Notes under the pieces: generated by a model | The model's input: only the letters and a program-made list of their open reading frames with translations | The model's database searches: none | Told to the model about the DNA's origin: nothing | Shown: positions 33,589-45,682 of the stretch, in pieces | How positions within the stretch are numbered: position 1 is the stretch's first letter | Layout of the letters: every line of letters starts with the position of its first letter | Translations under genes and position numbers: made by a program | NCBI GenBank assembly: GCA_013398955.1 | Contig: VWPU01004541.1 | Coordinates: 109,456 to 173,455, forward strand | Direction: 5' to 3' | DNA length: 64,000 bases | From: Callaeas wilsoni | Taxonomy: Eukaryota > Chordata > Aves > Passeriformes > Callaeidae

Positions 33589-35715
33589 CTGCAAAGCCGG
33601 CAAGAAACACCCGTTTGCTGGTGGAACCACAGATTCTCATACTTGGTTTGGTTTTTTTTGGTGCAACTACCAACAAACTTTTTCCCCCCTACTTTAAAAC
33701 ATTCATTTTTGATATCATCTTCTCCAGGCTTTATTGTTTTTCTAAATTCAGTGAATTCAAGTAAGAGGTATGCAAACCACGCTAGTCAAGGTGAAAACTC
33801 AAGTAAAAGAAGGTCATTTTAAACACTGGGTGACATGTCCGTGCTTCCACAAACAAGCTCAGTCACCACACTAACAACTCCTAGGCATGAACTAATTAAC
33901 CTTCATTTAACTTGGAGCTGTTCTTCCACAAAAGCTGTAGTATTTTGTCTATATAGAGCAGGACTTACCTTCTTCAAGGCCTAAGTTGAAGTTCTAAGTT
34001 CATGTTCTTAGAAACATGAACTTAGAACTTCAAGTTCTAAGAAACTGACATTTTTTCTATGTATTTTAGTCACAAATGTCAAGAGCTTTAGTGTCCTAAT
34101 AGCTGTATATTTCAGAACTAACTTTCCACTATGATGTCCTCAGAACTGCAAAATATTAATTTTGTCTTAAAAGCCAATATTCTCCCAGACAGTGTTTAGG
34201 GTACAAAACGACTCCAATTTCACATTTCTTGAAAGAACTTTCGTGCTAAAATTATGCCTGCTATTTGCTATGAATTAGATGATTTGTGGGTAAAAAAAGA
34301 GAACAAAATCACTGTTCATCTGGCAGGTTCCTCTTGGTGTGCTGTCACTGCCTGTTTCTATACAGACCATCAACTGATACAGACTATTTTAAGAGGCAGG
34401 GTAATTCAGTTTACAGGTGCTCAACATTCATACCATCATTTGCTCTTGAATTAAATCCAATGACCTCTCTTGACTCCAATATCTCTAAGCTCTCTTCTTA
34501 AGAATGTAAGAAAACATACCTTCTTTTTTTTTTGCTGTTCATTGCTGTTTGTGGCCAAATAGCTTTTGAAGCTAATACAAATAATCTCCAACACTGCATA
34601 AAGAGTTAAGTTTCTGGGCCAATGACAACACTTTTTGGTTATTTTTTTTTAATTTCATGAACTTTCCAGACAGTTTGCTAGCTGTAGGAAATGTAGCTAT
34701 GCTGTGTGTATATTCAGCTGAAATTTTGTTAGGTATCAGTTTATTTAAAGCCACTTATTGAATGTGTTTTTTTCCAGAACACTCAAAGAAAGGCTCTAGA
34801 ATGTCATTACTGCAACTCAAAACTACACTAGAAATAAGTGACTGTGCAATCTGCTCCAAATTCACAGAAGAAGTTCACAAGTACAAGCTTAACTATTTTG
34901 CACATAATTATTATATATAAATTAGCTATTATATAGAAGTTATCATAAATATTTTAAATAATAATATTAATTATTACAGAGTGGCTTCTGAAAGTTATAA
35001 ACAAAACCGAAAGTGCCTGTTCAACACAGTACTTTCCAAATGTCACTTAAAGACAAAATTTACAAACCTGAAGAAACTGCAAAGCAACTAAGTCATATTT
35101 AACCAGGCCACCAGAGATGAGCACCACTAGCACTTTAAATCAGGTTATTTCAGCTGTGATAGGGTCAACTAAAACCTGCAATGCTTCATGGATCCTGCCA
35201 ATCAGCTTTTATTGTTTCCTTCGTTTAAAGAGTGTTTATCAATGAAATTAAGTGAAGGAATGGCAGGTTTTCTGACTTGAAACTCCCCTGACTTTTATAT
35301 ATTGCTTCAGATTGAGCTTTCTGCAATTTTTCAACAACTTGAAAAAGACAGACAAAGATAAAATATCAAACTGATGAGACTGGCACACAGAGTAAGTAAA
35401 ATGCTTGGATTTTAGAGAATTATTACTACAAAAGAGGCAACATCTTCTTTTCTCTAAGCACCCCAATGTGTGATATTAACCAACAGCTCTTAAAATCTGA
35501 CTACTCCCAGAGAAGCAGTTTCAAAGCTACTGCAAGTATGGCACCTTTGGGCATACGAGATAATAATGCTAATTAGTCACACTCATTTCAATGAAAGCAC
35601 TTCCTCAGGTTCAACGTGGGCCTTGGAGCTGCTGAAAGAAAACCATCTTGTGCAACATGCTGCTCTCAGGACACACAATGCACTGCCGCGATTATTCAAA
35701 CAGATAATTATTCAC
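33589..35715 (-). other. intron E7-E8 (2.1 kb)
   Basis: Phase 1 intron. It contains the 21-bp perfect inverted repeat at 33986-34033 and a very AT-rich stretch at about 34900-34980. No exon or transposon was recognised. Confidence 0.85.
33986..34033. repeat. 21-bp perfect inverted repeat with 6-nt loop
   Basis: Left arm 33986-34006 (TTGAAGTTCTAAGTTCATGT plus T) is an exact reverse complement of 34013-34033, with spacer CTTAGA. The words CTAAG and CTTAG recur on both sides, so the area is a compound palindrome. Confidence 0.95.
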
Positions 35716-35876
35716 CAAGCTGCGAGAAGTTAAATCTAGTTCCAGAGGGTGATGTTATGCTGGATCCAGATGAAAATGGAGAATTGCCAGCAGTATCCTG
35801 CAGTCCTCCCGCTGAATGGGACCGGAGCCATTCCTTTGCATCCTCTTGACTACGGAGCTGGGAGGATGGAGTATAC
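35716..35876 (-). CDS. NAV2: NAV2 exon E7
   Basis: A 161-bp exon. Its first G closes an Arg codon and its last G opens the Ala codon of E8. It encodes YTPSSQLRSQEDAKEWLRSH, then SAGGLQDTAGNSPFSSGSSI and TSPSGTRFNFSQL. QEDAKEWLRSHSAGGLQDT is a strongly recognisable NAV-family block within the otherwise low-complexity linker. Confidence 0.96.
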
Positions 35877-38030
35877 CTGCAAAAACAAACAGGTTTTTCA
35901 CTATGAACTTTGGTATTTATTTGACTTTTTTGTTTAAAAGGAAAAAAAAAAACCAACCATGAAATGTCACAAGACTTGGGGTGGGAGAAAGAAAAATGGA
36001 AGAATCCTCATATGAAATTAAAGGATTAAATGATATAAACCCAATTGAATTCTGAATTAAGGAGCTGCTCCAAGCTCTTCCAACATGTTCCTAATTCATT
36101 TCACCTCTGGGGGAAAAAGCCAAACCACGAACTTCCTTCCTATGGCTTCAGGTGTAACCAAACCAGAGTGAACCAAAAGTTACAGGTAGAAGTCGTGCAA
36201 TGTAGCATTGTAGGATAAAATGCAGTGTGTGCTACATCATAGGATTTTAAAATAAAACTGTAACTTGGAAAACCTTTCCATAAGTTAGGCCCAAATTCCA
36301 TCACTGTTGAAATATTTTGGTACCTCACTTATCTTAGCTGACTTTTTTGATATTATAACCAAATTTAAGTCAACAAAGCCATTATCAGGATTTTCTTCAA
36401 CAAGCTGTGACCCAGCATTTCATATTCCAGAGACGTTCATATAATGGCTGTGGAGGTGTATCCCATTTAGTTCAAGACTAACAAGATTAAATCATCACAA
36501 AGGAGACAATGTTTAGCCTTTTCTGAGAGCAATGAAAATAGCAGAAACATGGTCTATGCCAACATCAGTGCCAAAACACTCACTGGCTTCAGCGTAAGCT
36601 TGATTTATTGTGTGTATGTGTGAAAAATAGGTATGTCAGGACAGGTGCTATGTGAGCTACGTGATAGGGTACAGGTATCAACAGCCAGAGCATCATGGAA
36701 ACACTTGTCTGCTGATGGAATTCAGTGTCTGTCTTAGGCTATGCCATCGCCTTTGGACAAATATTTATGAGCTACTAGCTCTCTCTTCCAAAAACTTGGA
36801 GCCCGTTATTAGCTGATATTATCTATTTAATTAATTTGATTCCATTCAAGTAAATACCCTACAGTAAGATATCACTAATTAAGACTATTTTAGATCAATG
36901 GGAACACTACAATAATATGAAAAGTCAAACTGCTTTCAAAAAATACATTCGTTCTTCCGCTTATGCCTCAACACTTCAGCAGCAGTGCCTGACAATCTGC
37001 ATCTCTTAAATTTTGCATATAAATCAGTGTATTTAGAAAGAAGCTTTAAACAGTCATATTACCTTAACTCACTACAGATTTACTTTTATTTTCAGCATTA
37101 ATACCTACCTCTTCAGCACTCAAATGTTTTGGTCTTAAAAGAGAGTATTTATTAGAGATGTACTCAAGGACCACAAAAACATTAAAACAAACTGCCATTT
37201 CAAGAAGGGCTTTTAGTACTCAGCTTAACGGGACAAGGCTGCTGTGAAGAACAACATGCATAGCACAGAATAAATCACAGCTGCAGTTCCGAGGCATCAC
37301 CTTGGTGATCCCAGAAGCTGCATTAAGCAATTCAGAAGCTGCAATTTCCTTAATTGTCAAAGATACCTTCTGTAAATTCTCTAACACTTAAAGCATTTAA
37401 TTAACACAGCTAAGAGTAATTCTACTAGAATTGCTTGCATCAATGGAAAAAAAATTATGTTATAAAAATCACTACCGTACAGATGTACAAAATATATGAG
37501 AAGACAACTGCTGAAAGTTTGTTTGAGGATGTTTTTGTTATTTTCTAAGAGAGTAAGGCCCTATAAATTTAGGTATTTTGAAGCAATTTTTTTTGTAAGT
37601 TAAAATGTCCAATTTCATCCTGAAAGGCTTGGCATGATCTTGTACATCTTCTCTATTTATGTAACAACACCAAGATTGCCAAGGTTAAAACAATCTCAGG
37701 TCATTCCATGTAACGGCCACAGAAACAGCAACATTACTGTTTTTAAATCAAGCCCAGCAATGGTTCGAGATGCTTCTCAGCAATTAAGTCAGCAAAAGCC
37801 ACAGTTCTTGCTCAAGCAGAGAGGCCACTGGATGAAAAAAGCACAGTTGTCAATGGCCTTCTTTGAGGATTGAAAGAAAGCAAGAAAGAAAGCAAGAAAG
37901 AAAGCAAGAAAGAAAAAGTATTGTTGCCACCTCTTGCAAACTGCGACCATCACCACCAGCCACAACAGAAACACAAAGCAAACTCCAAAGCCACCACAAA
38001 AGATGTTAAACCATGTGGAAACACCAATAC
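35877..38030 (-). other. intron E6-E7 (2.2 kb)
   Basis: Phase 2 intron. It contains a purine-rich microsatellite at 37872-37917; the rest is AT-rich unique sequence. Confidence 0.85.
37872..37917. repeat. purine-rich 12-bp tandem repeat
   Basis: About 3.7 copies of a 12-bp unit AAGAAAGAAAGC with few changes. In the NAV2 sense it is a pure TTTC/TTGC pyrimidine tract, ending about 113 bp from the E6 donor. Confidence 0.9.
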
Positions 38031-38075
38031 CTGAGTCCCTTCTTAGGCAAAGTGTTCCTATCAAGATGTGGGTCA
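38031..38075 (-). CDS. NAV2: NAV2 exon E6, small exon (DPHLDRNTLPKKGL)
   Basis: A 45-bp exon between TTTTCTGCAG and GTATTG, phase 2 at both ends, so it can be skipped in frame. It closes a Ser codon and encodes DPHLDRNTLPKKGL before an Arg codon completed in E7. The RNTLPKK core repeats RNTLPRR of the preceding exon. The encoded string matches NAV2/NAV3-type sequence as I remember it, so I regard it as a real exon although it is too short to stand out as an ORF. Confidence 0.9.
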
Positions 38076-39279
38076 CTGCAGAAAAGTTAAAAGAAAAGAA
38101 CTTCAGAGAAGAACAAAAGGGAAGGAGTAAGATCAGGACGAAGGACGAACAAACATCTGCATCACCTTTTCAGAGGAAAAGGTGCTGGGGCCTCCCTACA
38201 GAAACATGCACAGACCTCCTCGCCAGGTGGGGTTTGCACAAACATGCAGCTGGTACCATGCCAATGAACCACATCTGTTCACAACCTCATTTCACTGTTT
38301 CTCCTACCCACAATGAACAAAAATGGCTCTTTAAACATCAAATGGGTGTTTAAAAATACGCTTTTTAGCAGGCTATTGGTAAAACTTGATGGGAATCTTC
38401 AAGCCCAAACCACCTTCCCATCATTTCTTTCAGCAGACACCATTTAAGGAATGTACCTAATTACTGTGCAGGGATATTGAGCCCAGACTGTTTAAATTTC
38501 CAAATCTTAGCCTAAGTTTCATTAGCAAAGTAAAATGGACTGATCAGTCACCCAAAACTGAACCATTTCAGTTTATGTTTTTATAACTGATGAGCAGAGC
38601 TGTTAATTTGTTTTTAAACAAAATATCCCCATGCTTAAGTAAATTAGTCAAGTGACAGCCCTTATAGCTAAGTTACAGTATGGGACTGATTAAAATTACA
38701 TCAGTGAGCAAAAGTGAGCTGGAGTGTTTAGATTTGTGTCATCTTTCCCTAGCTTTAGCATTCATTTGTACAAGGATGAACGAACCTAAGTACTCGGAAA
38801 ACACTCATGAGCCAAGCTGCAATAAGAGACTGACGACACTGAATGACACAGGGACTTCACAACAAAAAGGACAGGCCAGAATGGCAGTGGGAAAAGCAGC
38901 ATGCCAGAGGAATGCTGAAATGCTAGTGAGAGTTTAGATTCTCAGGAAAAAAAAAAAAGGGCATGTTTTCACATTGCCTTTGGCAAAGATATGAAGGGTG
39001 GGTTAAAAATATCCCCCCAAACCAAAGGACATTCCCAGAAACAAGAGCAACACCCAAAAATATGCCAAGTCTGCTGTATGCCCCTCTCCGGATTGATTTG
39101 GGTGGGTAGATGGGTGTTTGCAGGGACTCTCACTGGCATGTCTTTGTGTCAGTTCACACCTGGATGATGAACACAGCAGAGCACTCAACTGAGCACAGTC
39201 TGGCACAAAACAATTTGCTTCACTGAGATGGGCAACAAAACCTACAGCCTTGAGCATACTCCTGTCCTGAGAGCATTAC
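38076..39279 (-). other. intron E5-E6 (1.2 kb)
   Basis: Phase 2 intron of unique sequence. No other exon or transposon was seen. Confidence 0.85.
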
Positions 39280-39345
39280 CTGTCCTGTCTCCTGGGCAAA
39301 GTATTTCGGCAGAATTTGGGGCTAGCAGCAGGGGAAGAAAGAGGG
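39280..39345 (-). CDS. NAV2: NAV2 exon E5, small exon with tandem in-frame acceptors
   Basis: A 66-bp exon from CTTCTAG to GTAATG, phase 2 at both ends. It encodes PLSSPAASPKFCRNTLPRRQ and D after closing a Ser codon. A second acceptor (CTGCTGCTAG) lies 24 nt inside and would give a 42-bp form starting SPKFCRN. Both keep the frame, and the skipped 24 nt are themselves pyrimidine-rich. The longer form matches human NAV2 in my memory. Confidence 0.9.
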
Positions 39346-40324
39346 CTAGAAGGAGCAGTCCAACAAGACAGAAAACAAGAGAAGGAGTATTAGAATGAAA
39401 AGATGAGAGAACAAAAAGGAGTTATAATAAAACACAAACAGAACCCCAAACTGTCAGAACATTACATTCGGGTGTCATTTTCTCTGTACACATCAGGACG
39501 TAGCTGATTTCCAGTGCTTGGAAGGGTTCTACTGCCATCTACAAGGGGTCCCTCAGAGACCACTGCCGAGTTCACCTCCATGCCACTCAGCGTGCCACCA
39601 GTCCAGCTCTGATGCTGAAAAAGTCCTGTCCCCTCCTCCCTGCTCGGCCTCCTCCCAAGTCCTACCCTGTGTCCACACAGATACCAGTGAATCTCATCGT
39701 ATACAGAGCTGGGGAACCGATCAGTCTGAATCACAATTCAGCTGATTGCTCCTCACTTGGATCCAGTTTCCAATAGGATTCACTAAGCATTCACATGAAT
39801 GCTTGTACTGAAACATTGTAGGGAGCAACTGGAGATGGGATAAGGCAGCAGGGAGAGGATGAGAAGGGATCAAGCGACTATGGAGATGGGGACTTGTCTT
39901 TTCAGCATCACCTCCAGTTTGAAAGTTGTCCAATTCTATAATCAAAAAGTTTAACAGGAAACAGTTGACTTTTCAAATCAAAATTGGAGGTTTTTTTAAA
40001 ATATCACTATCAGCTCAATTAACAGGAGCTCTTCGGAAGGATAACATACAATACAAAATTCAAGTATTAGGTACCATGTGGTAGCAAAAAAAAGTTGTCA
40101 CATTGGTTATGACAGCAAATTAAAAACCTCACCTGAACCCATTCTCCTGCTCTGAACCAGGGCTCCTTTCCTGGAATAACTTATCTGCATGTTGCAGTCC
40201 TACAGTTATCTGCATTATCTTGTAAGCATTACTCGATCTGTATCTGCAGCACTGGCTACTGCTGCCAGGGCTTCATTCCCACTTGAGATACAAACATATG
40301 GAAACAAGAGAAAAACCCACTAAC
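39346..40324 (-). other. intron E4-E5 (1.0 kb)
   Basis: Phase 2 intron of unique sequence. A possible 38-nt exon at about 40135-40172 was examined and rejected. Confidence 0.85.
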
Positions 40325-40792
40325 CTTTCAGACAACGTAGTCTTAACACTGTTGGTTCGGACGAAGGGAGTCAGAGAATCATCCTTGGAGGCTGGAATCA
40401 AGCCACTGGAGGAGTTATGGCTCAGCCCACCTCCACTGCTCAGGGAGATGTCAATGGATTCGCAGCTGGTGTGAAGGCTGCTGACAGACTGGTATCCAAT
40501 GCCATCCTTGCTAACTGCAGAAGAGCTACTGGCGTTGGTACCCCACGTCAAACTGTTGGAAGGAGCTGAGTGTGCAGAACTGGGGCTGGAAGCCAGTGGG
40601 GACTGGTTGAGATCTGTGTTTTTACCATACAGGGGACTGCTGCCCCCACTGCTCAGCACACCACTGCCAGATGGGGAGTCAAGGTTACCCTGCTGGTTCA
40701 TGGTAGCGTGAGGGTTGGAGATGACTACTGAGTTTTTCATATTTTCAGCTGTTGTGATGGGAACTTGTTTACTAGGCTTGCCACCAAAAAGT
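40325..40792 (-). CDS. NAV2: NAV2 exon E4, Ser-rich linker
   Basis: A 468-bp exon. Its first A closes an Arg codon (PTLR-R-LFGGK) and its last AG opens the Ser or Arg codon shared with E5 to E7. It encodes LFGGKPSKQVPITTAENMKN, then SVVISNPHATMNQQGNLDSP, a long Ser/Gly/Asn tract, SCESIDISLSSGGGLSHNSS, and KDDSLTPFVRTNSVKTTLSE. It is low complexity and probably disordered. Many SP sites suggest proline-directed phosphorylation, which is inference. Confidence 0.96.
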
Positions 40793-43700
40793 CTGTAAAA
40801 AAGAAGACAGCGTGAAAAATACATAAAATGGAACAGTAAACACAAGGATATCCTATATCTAGACCATATATCCCATCTTAGCTTCAGAAAACCAGTATTA
40901 AGTACATGATCCTAGATTGTACATATGCAACTATACATTTATAATCTCCTTATGTTCACTGTCCCTTTCAATAAAGCCAAGAGGCAATTACAACAGCTTC
41001 AAATCTATCTCAGGTGGGTCATCTTTCAATCAACAACTAATACTTTCACAAAGCTAAAATGCAGCTTCACAGAACTAAGATACAATCATACCATCTTCCG
41101 TTCCTTAAGGAAAAAGGACACCAGAGAAACAATCCGATGTATGGAATACTAGAGACTGAAAGCTTACTGACCAGGTAAATTCTGGGCAAATCACCAAATC
41201 TGCTTCTGTGCAGAGCAGCTTTTGCTGGGAAGCAACAATGTACTCACACCAAATGCAGGCTTGTTTCATTCCATGACCCAAGCTGGCTGGAAATCATATT
41301 TTTTAGTGGACAATGTGATGTTACCTGCTTTTTGGCACCTGGAACTGGCTAATAAAAAACTGAGTTCCAGAACTTGGAGAAGGAGGGGATGGAGGAGGCT
41401 GACTGCAGCATCACTGCTGCCTGTGATGCAGCTGCACTGCCAAGGAAGGAAAGACTCCAGTTCCCCCATAAACAAACAATGGGAAACTTCTCAGAAGTGC
41501 CCAAGTGCCTTAGTTGTAAACATGCTTCGGACTAAATTATCAATCATTCCAAAACCGATCTTCAAAATTAGGAAGGAAGCGTATCTTCCACTCCAGCTTC
41601 AAACATCCACCTCAAAACACTGCTTTTGTTTCTGTCACATAGTTCTTGTAACTGCCTTTGTGACCTTAGTTTTCCTCACACATACCTGTATGGATTTGCT
41701 TTTTTATCATTCCCTGTGGGGTACTGTGGGTGAAACCTTACAGAATAGAGGACTACAGCACTTCCATACAAGTGTTCCTGAAGACTTAGGGGTGGGTGTG
41801 CACCAGGCAGAACTTTCTCTGCTTCTGAGTCTGTCCAGGTTGTTTGACACATGGACATTAAGTCACCTTGTCCAACACTTCCCAGAAACACAGGCTTTGT
41901 TAGAGCTGGGCACCTGCAGCACACCTGGAGCAAGCCCAGTGCTGCCCAGAAGCAGTGTCCTGCCGAAGCTGCACAGGTGCTTCCTGCAGCTCCAGTGCCT
42001 GGAACATACCTGAGCTGGGCAGCTGCTGCTGTGTACTTGCCACAAGGCACCTGGACAACACTTCCAACTGAGAGAGCAGGTTTAGATCAGACCAAAGGAA
42101 GAAATTCTTCCCTGTGAGGGTGGTGAGGCCCTGGCCAAGGTTGCCCAGAGAAGCTGTGGCTGCCCCATCCCTGGAACTGTTCAAAGCCAGGCGGGATGGG
42201 GCTTTGAATAAACTGGTCTAGTGTGTCTCTGCCCACGGCAGGGAGGGCAGAATGAGATGATCTTCAAGGTCCCCTCCAACCCAAACCAGTCGATGATTCT
42301 ATGGCCTTCAGCAGCAATACCACATTAGGGTATTCCCTAAGGTATTCCTGTGCCAGAGCACAGAATCTCTTCAGTTGCACTGCAGAAACCACTCTTAAAG
42401 AGAGGATCCCAGAGCTTAAAAAACCCAAACACCCACACAACAGTTTTACAAGCTGTTTTTAAGCCACTCCCTCTTTATGACAACATGGAAGTTACATATA
42501 TTCACAAACTTATAGGTAAGTCTGTATCATTACAAATGTATGGATTCTAATTCACTGTGTAACACCTAAAAAATTTACAGGGCCAAGAGGAAATATGCAA
42601 AAAACAATGTCTGCAACTCAACTGACTATGAAAATTAAGCTCAAAATCTTCCTTACTGTCATCCTGGAAATCAGTAATAAGCAGATGAGGCCCAATTCAA
42701 CTCTGACGCATTTCAACACATGACAACTTAGACAGGCTGGTGAAAATTCAAGTGTGAAATTGTAAATCAAATGCGGGAATAGTTAAATTAAGCCTCAGTG
42801 TCTGCTCTTCGAAGTTTCATGTATTTCTAATGTAGCATTTCAATTACACAGCCAGCAACGTAGCTTTTTAATAATAAAAAAATTCCCAATCGAATTCCTA
42901 CCGATGTGCCTGAGGCACACTGAAATCACTGAAAATCTGCATTTCTCATTGTGTATCCCATAGAAATGAAAGGCCTACTGGAGTTTTAAAGTAGCCATTG
43001 ATGAAAATTACATGTTCTGAAGTACATGGTTTATCTACTGTCAGCCAGGTACAAAATAAAGTATACTGAATTATCCTCACACAGGCTCTTCAAATAAAAC
43101 CACGCATCTAAAAACAGTTCACAGCATCAGCCTAAGCTGCCATCACAGCCATTATGCTTGCACTGGTGCTTCAGATGGAATGTGGCTTTCTCACATCACT
43201 GGAAGCAGGATGATGGAGCATAACTGTATGGGTATTATGGGCGTCACGACAAAATGAAATGCAAAACACTGCAACTTGAAACAGACAAGCTACTCAAATT
43301 CAATCAAAAAATAATATTAACGGAACTTTTCACCAATATCAAGGCTTTGATATACACTGCATCAACAAATTAGCTCCTCACCAACTATGCGTTAACACTA
43401 GAATAGTGTGTGGGGTACTCCCGGAGAAATAGAAGACAGATAGGATTTTTGTCCAAAAAATAGTATTAAAATAAGAAAATTTAACCCAGCTTAGACAGTA
43501 ACTTTATTTAGGGTTCTTCTACACAGCCTAAAATGTTGAGTCTTGCAACATACTGGGCTAATCCACACAACTTAAAATGGTTTTCTTTGGGTGAATCTAA
43601 GCATGGCAGGTCAATGCCGCTGCCAATCATGAAAATCTGAGATAACTCTCCACTTGTTGGTTTATGATTTGATCCACCACTGGAGTATTTCTAGGTTTTT

Positions 43701-44077
43701 TACATATACATCTGTGCAAGAACTCTTCAGTAACCTTCAGGTAAGAAAATTCTTATTCCTGTGATATCTGCATGAATAAAAGCCCTCTGGTATGATTTTT
43801 GCAACAATGAGACTCAAATTGTAATTGCCAAACTTTCTGCCAGACAGGTTTGGGTTTTTTCCCCTAAATGTTAGATTTTTGCTGCTGTCGCGTGATGTCC
43901 TAAGTATCCGCAACACTGGCCAACCTGTTTATGTGAAATTGAACGTCAATACAAAGACCTTGAAGTAGGACACTAAATAGTAAGTGCTGCACCAAAGCCA
44001 GCCGGGCCCGGCTGGAAGAGTCCTGCTCATTCAGCTCCCGCTAACACCACTGCACAACCGAGGAATTTGTTGCCTAC
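40793..44077 (-). other. intron E3-E4 (3.3 kb)
   Basis: Phase 2 intron. It contains a CR1 fragment (42068-42304) and, beside it, an unusually long plus-strand open frame of 263 codons (41222-42013) with no recognisable domain. The rest is AT-rich. Confidence 0.85.
42068..42304 (+). mobile_element. CR1 LINE fragment
   Basis: Landmarks: GAAATTCTTCCCTGTGAGGG, TTGCCCAGAGAAGCTGTGGC, TGCCCCATCCCTGGAACTGT and AGATGATCTTCAAGGTCCCC, ending CGATGATTCTATGG. It is a typical 5'-truncated CR1 3' end, opposite to NAV2. Confidence 0.95.
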
Positions 44078-44780
44078 CTGCGCAGAGTGGGAGAGGCCAC
44101 ATCGGGGTACTTGACTCCTTGCTGGTGGGTACTCTGAGCTCCGCTAGCAGCAGTCTGTGATGCAGGGTTCACTTTAACAGAATTACATGAAGCCACGCTT
44201 TCGTTGTCAGACGAAATCCCTTTCTCTTTATCAGTCTGATTGACTAATCCTGGCAGAGAGCTTCCAAGGATTACTTTGGCAGGCTCTCTGATTTTAGGGA
44301 CAGGCAACCCAGCTGACTTGCTGCTTATGTTGGAGTCTATGCTACTCGTGCTAGATCTATTCCCAGCTCCACTTCTGCTACTGGATTTACTGGGCCGGGG
44401 TAAGCTACGGTACTGAAGATTAGTTCGTGCACTAAGTGCTAAGTAACCATCATCCTGGTTCTGGGAGCCATCAACACTAGTCTTCCGACCAGTGGTCCTA
44501 CCCATGAGTCCAGATGACTTGGGGATCTTTCCCAAGGTAGCCGATCTACTGGTGAGAGTTGCCCCACTGGCAGTGATTATGGTCATGCCTACGGCTGACC
44601 CGCTCTGTTTCTTAAATCCAAATGTATTAGCATTAGCAGCAGCTGTCCTAGAGTTACTTGTGGGAAGCTTTTTGGATTCATCACCACTGCTGCGTCCTGC
44701 ATCTGATGGGGAACGTTTAACATGTCCAGCTTTAGGAGATAGTCTACCCTTTTCTGATACCTTGGCGTCATCAGTTTTCC
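44078..44780 (-). CDS. NAV2: NAV2 exon E3, largest exon in the window
   Basis: A 703-bp exon from TTTTTGTAG (44781-44782) to GTAGGC, closing a Gly codon and opening an Arg codon. It encodes DDAKVSEKGRLSPKAGHVKR, SGDESKKLPTSNSRTAAANA, SATLGKIPKSSGLMGRT, QDDGYLALSARTNLQYRSLP, RPSKSSSRSGAGNRSSTSSI and KEKGISSDNESVASCNSVKV, ending YPDVASPTLR. It is highly basic and Ser-rich, the kind of segment that binds microtubules in NAV proteins. GSSLPG offers an SxLP motif of possible EB1 relevance. Confidence 0.96.
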
Positions 44781-45682
44781 CTACAAAAATAGAAAAAGAA
44801 TTCTAATATTTAATGACTTGAAAACATCAAGCAAATGATGAAACTCAAAGCAGCATGAAGAGCAAAAGCGTGTTAGCCACTGGAGTGCGGTTCAAAGTTA
44901 TGATCTAGTCTGCACTGAACTTACATGCCACTCTAGTGAGTTACACATGCAGACTTGCCAAAGAAAGTATGTGGTGTCTTTGCCCTCGAGAATATGCAAA
45001 GCAGAACAGTCTTACATAATAGTGACAGATAGGAAAAATAGTTTCCCTCTGTAGCTACCACAGATTGATCATTTCTATCATTACACACTAGTAGTGTTAG
45101 GTTGTTAGTACAATTTCCCTAAAAGGCATTGTTCAAGACAGTATCTAACTTTAACTTTTTCATATACAATTGTGTACAAGACCTACTAAAAAGAGAGGTA
45201 TTAAATTACATTGCTTGATTATGCAAATTCAATCAATTTTCATTCACACATTTGTAAGTGCTAAAATCATTAATACACTTATGAGAAAAGCCAGAAATCA
45301 TGTTTAGTATAAATGAACATGCTTGTTTAGTACAGGGGAAAAAAAAATCTCAACCACATATATTGTATGTTCTTGGTTAACAGTGACTTCAAAAACTAAA
45401 ATTGTATTATTTATTCTTCATACAGCAATACTGTGCCAAATAAATAGCTTGGCTTAAGACCAGAGCTGTCATGAAAACAACTGGCAGGGTGTACTAATCT
45501 GAAATACGCATTTTCAGACAGAAATAGAAATGTGGACATACAAGATGCTGCTTAGGTTAAAGCAATGCCTAAAAATACAGACAGGATTACCTGAAGTTCA
45601 GGTTCTGCCTCAGCAAAGTATTTAAACTGTTTTCACACCGAACACACTTTTTGGCTTGTTTACATCTTACGCCTTTTCTCAC
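44781..45682 (-). other. intron E2-E3 (0.9 kb)
   Basis: Phase 1 intron, AT-rich unique sequence. No other feature was seen. Confidence 0.9.

Noticed and set aside
39280..39321. Exon E5 as a 42-nt exon only
   Set aside because: The upstream acceptor giving 66 nt also keeps the frame and adds PLSSPAA, which I recall from human NAV2. The 42-nt form is kept only as an alternative.
40135..40172. Possible 38-nt exon between E4 and E5 (AG acceptor, GTGAGG donor)
   Set aside because: Its length would break the frame, its acceptor has a weak pyrimidine tract, and E4 joins E5 in frame without it.
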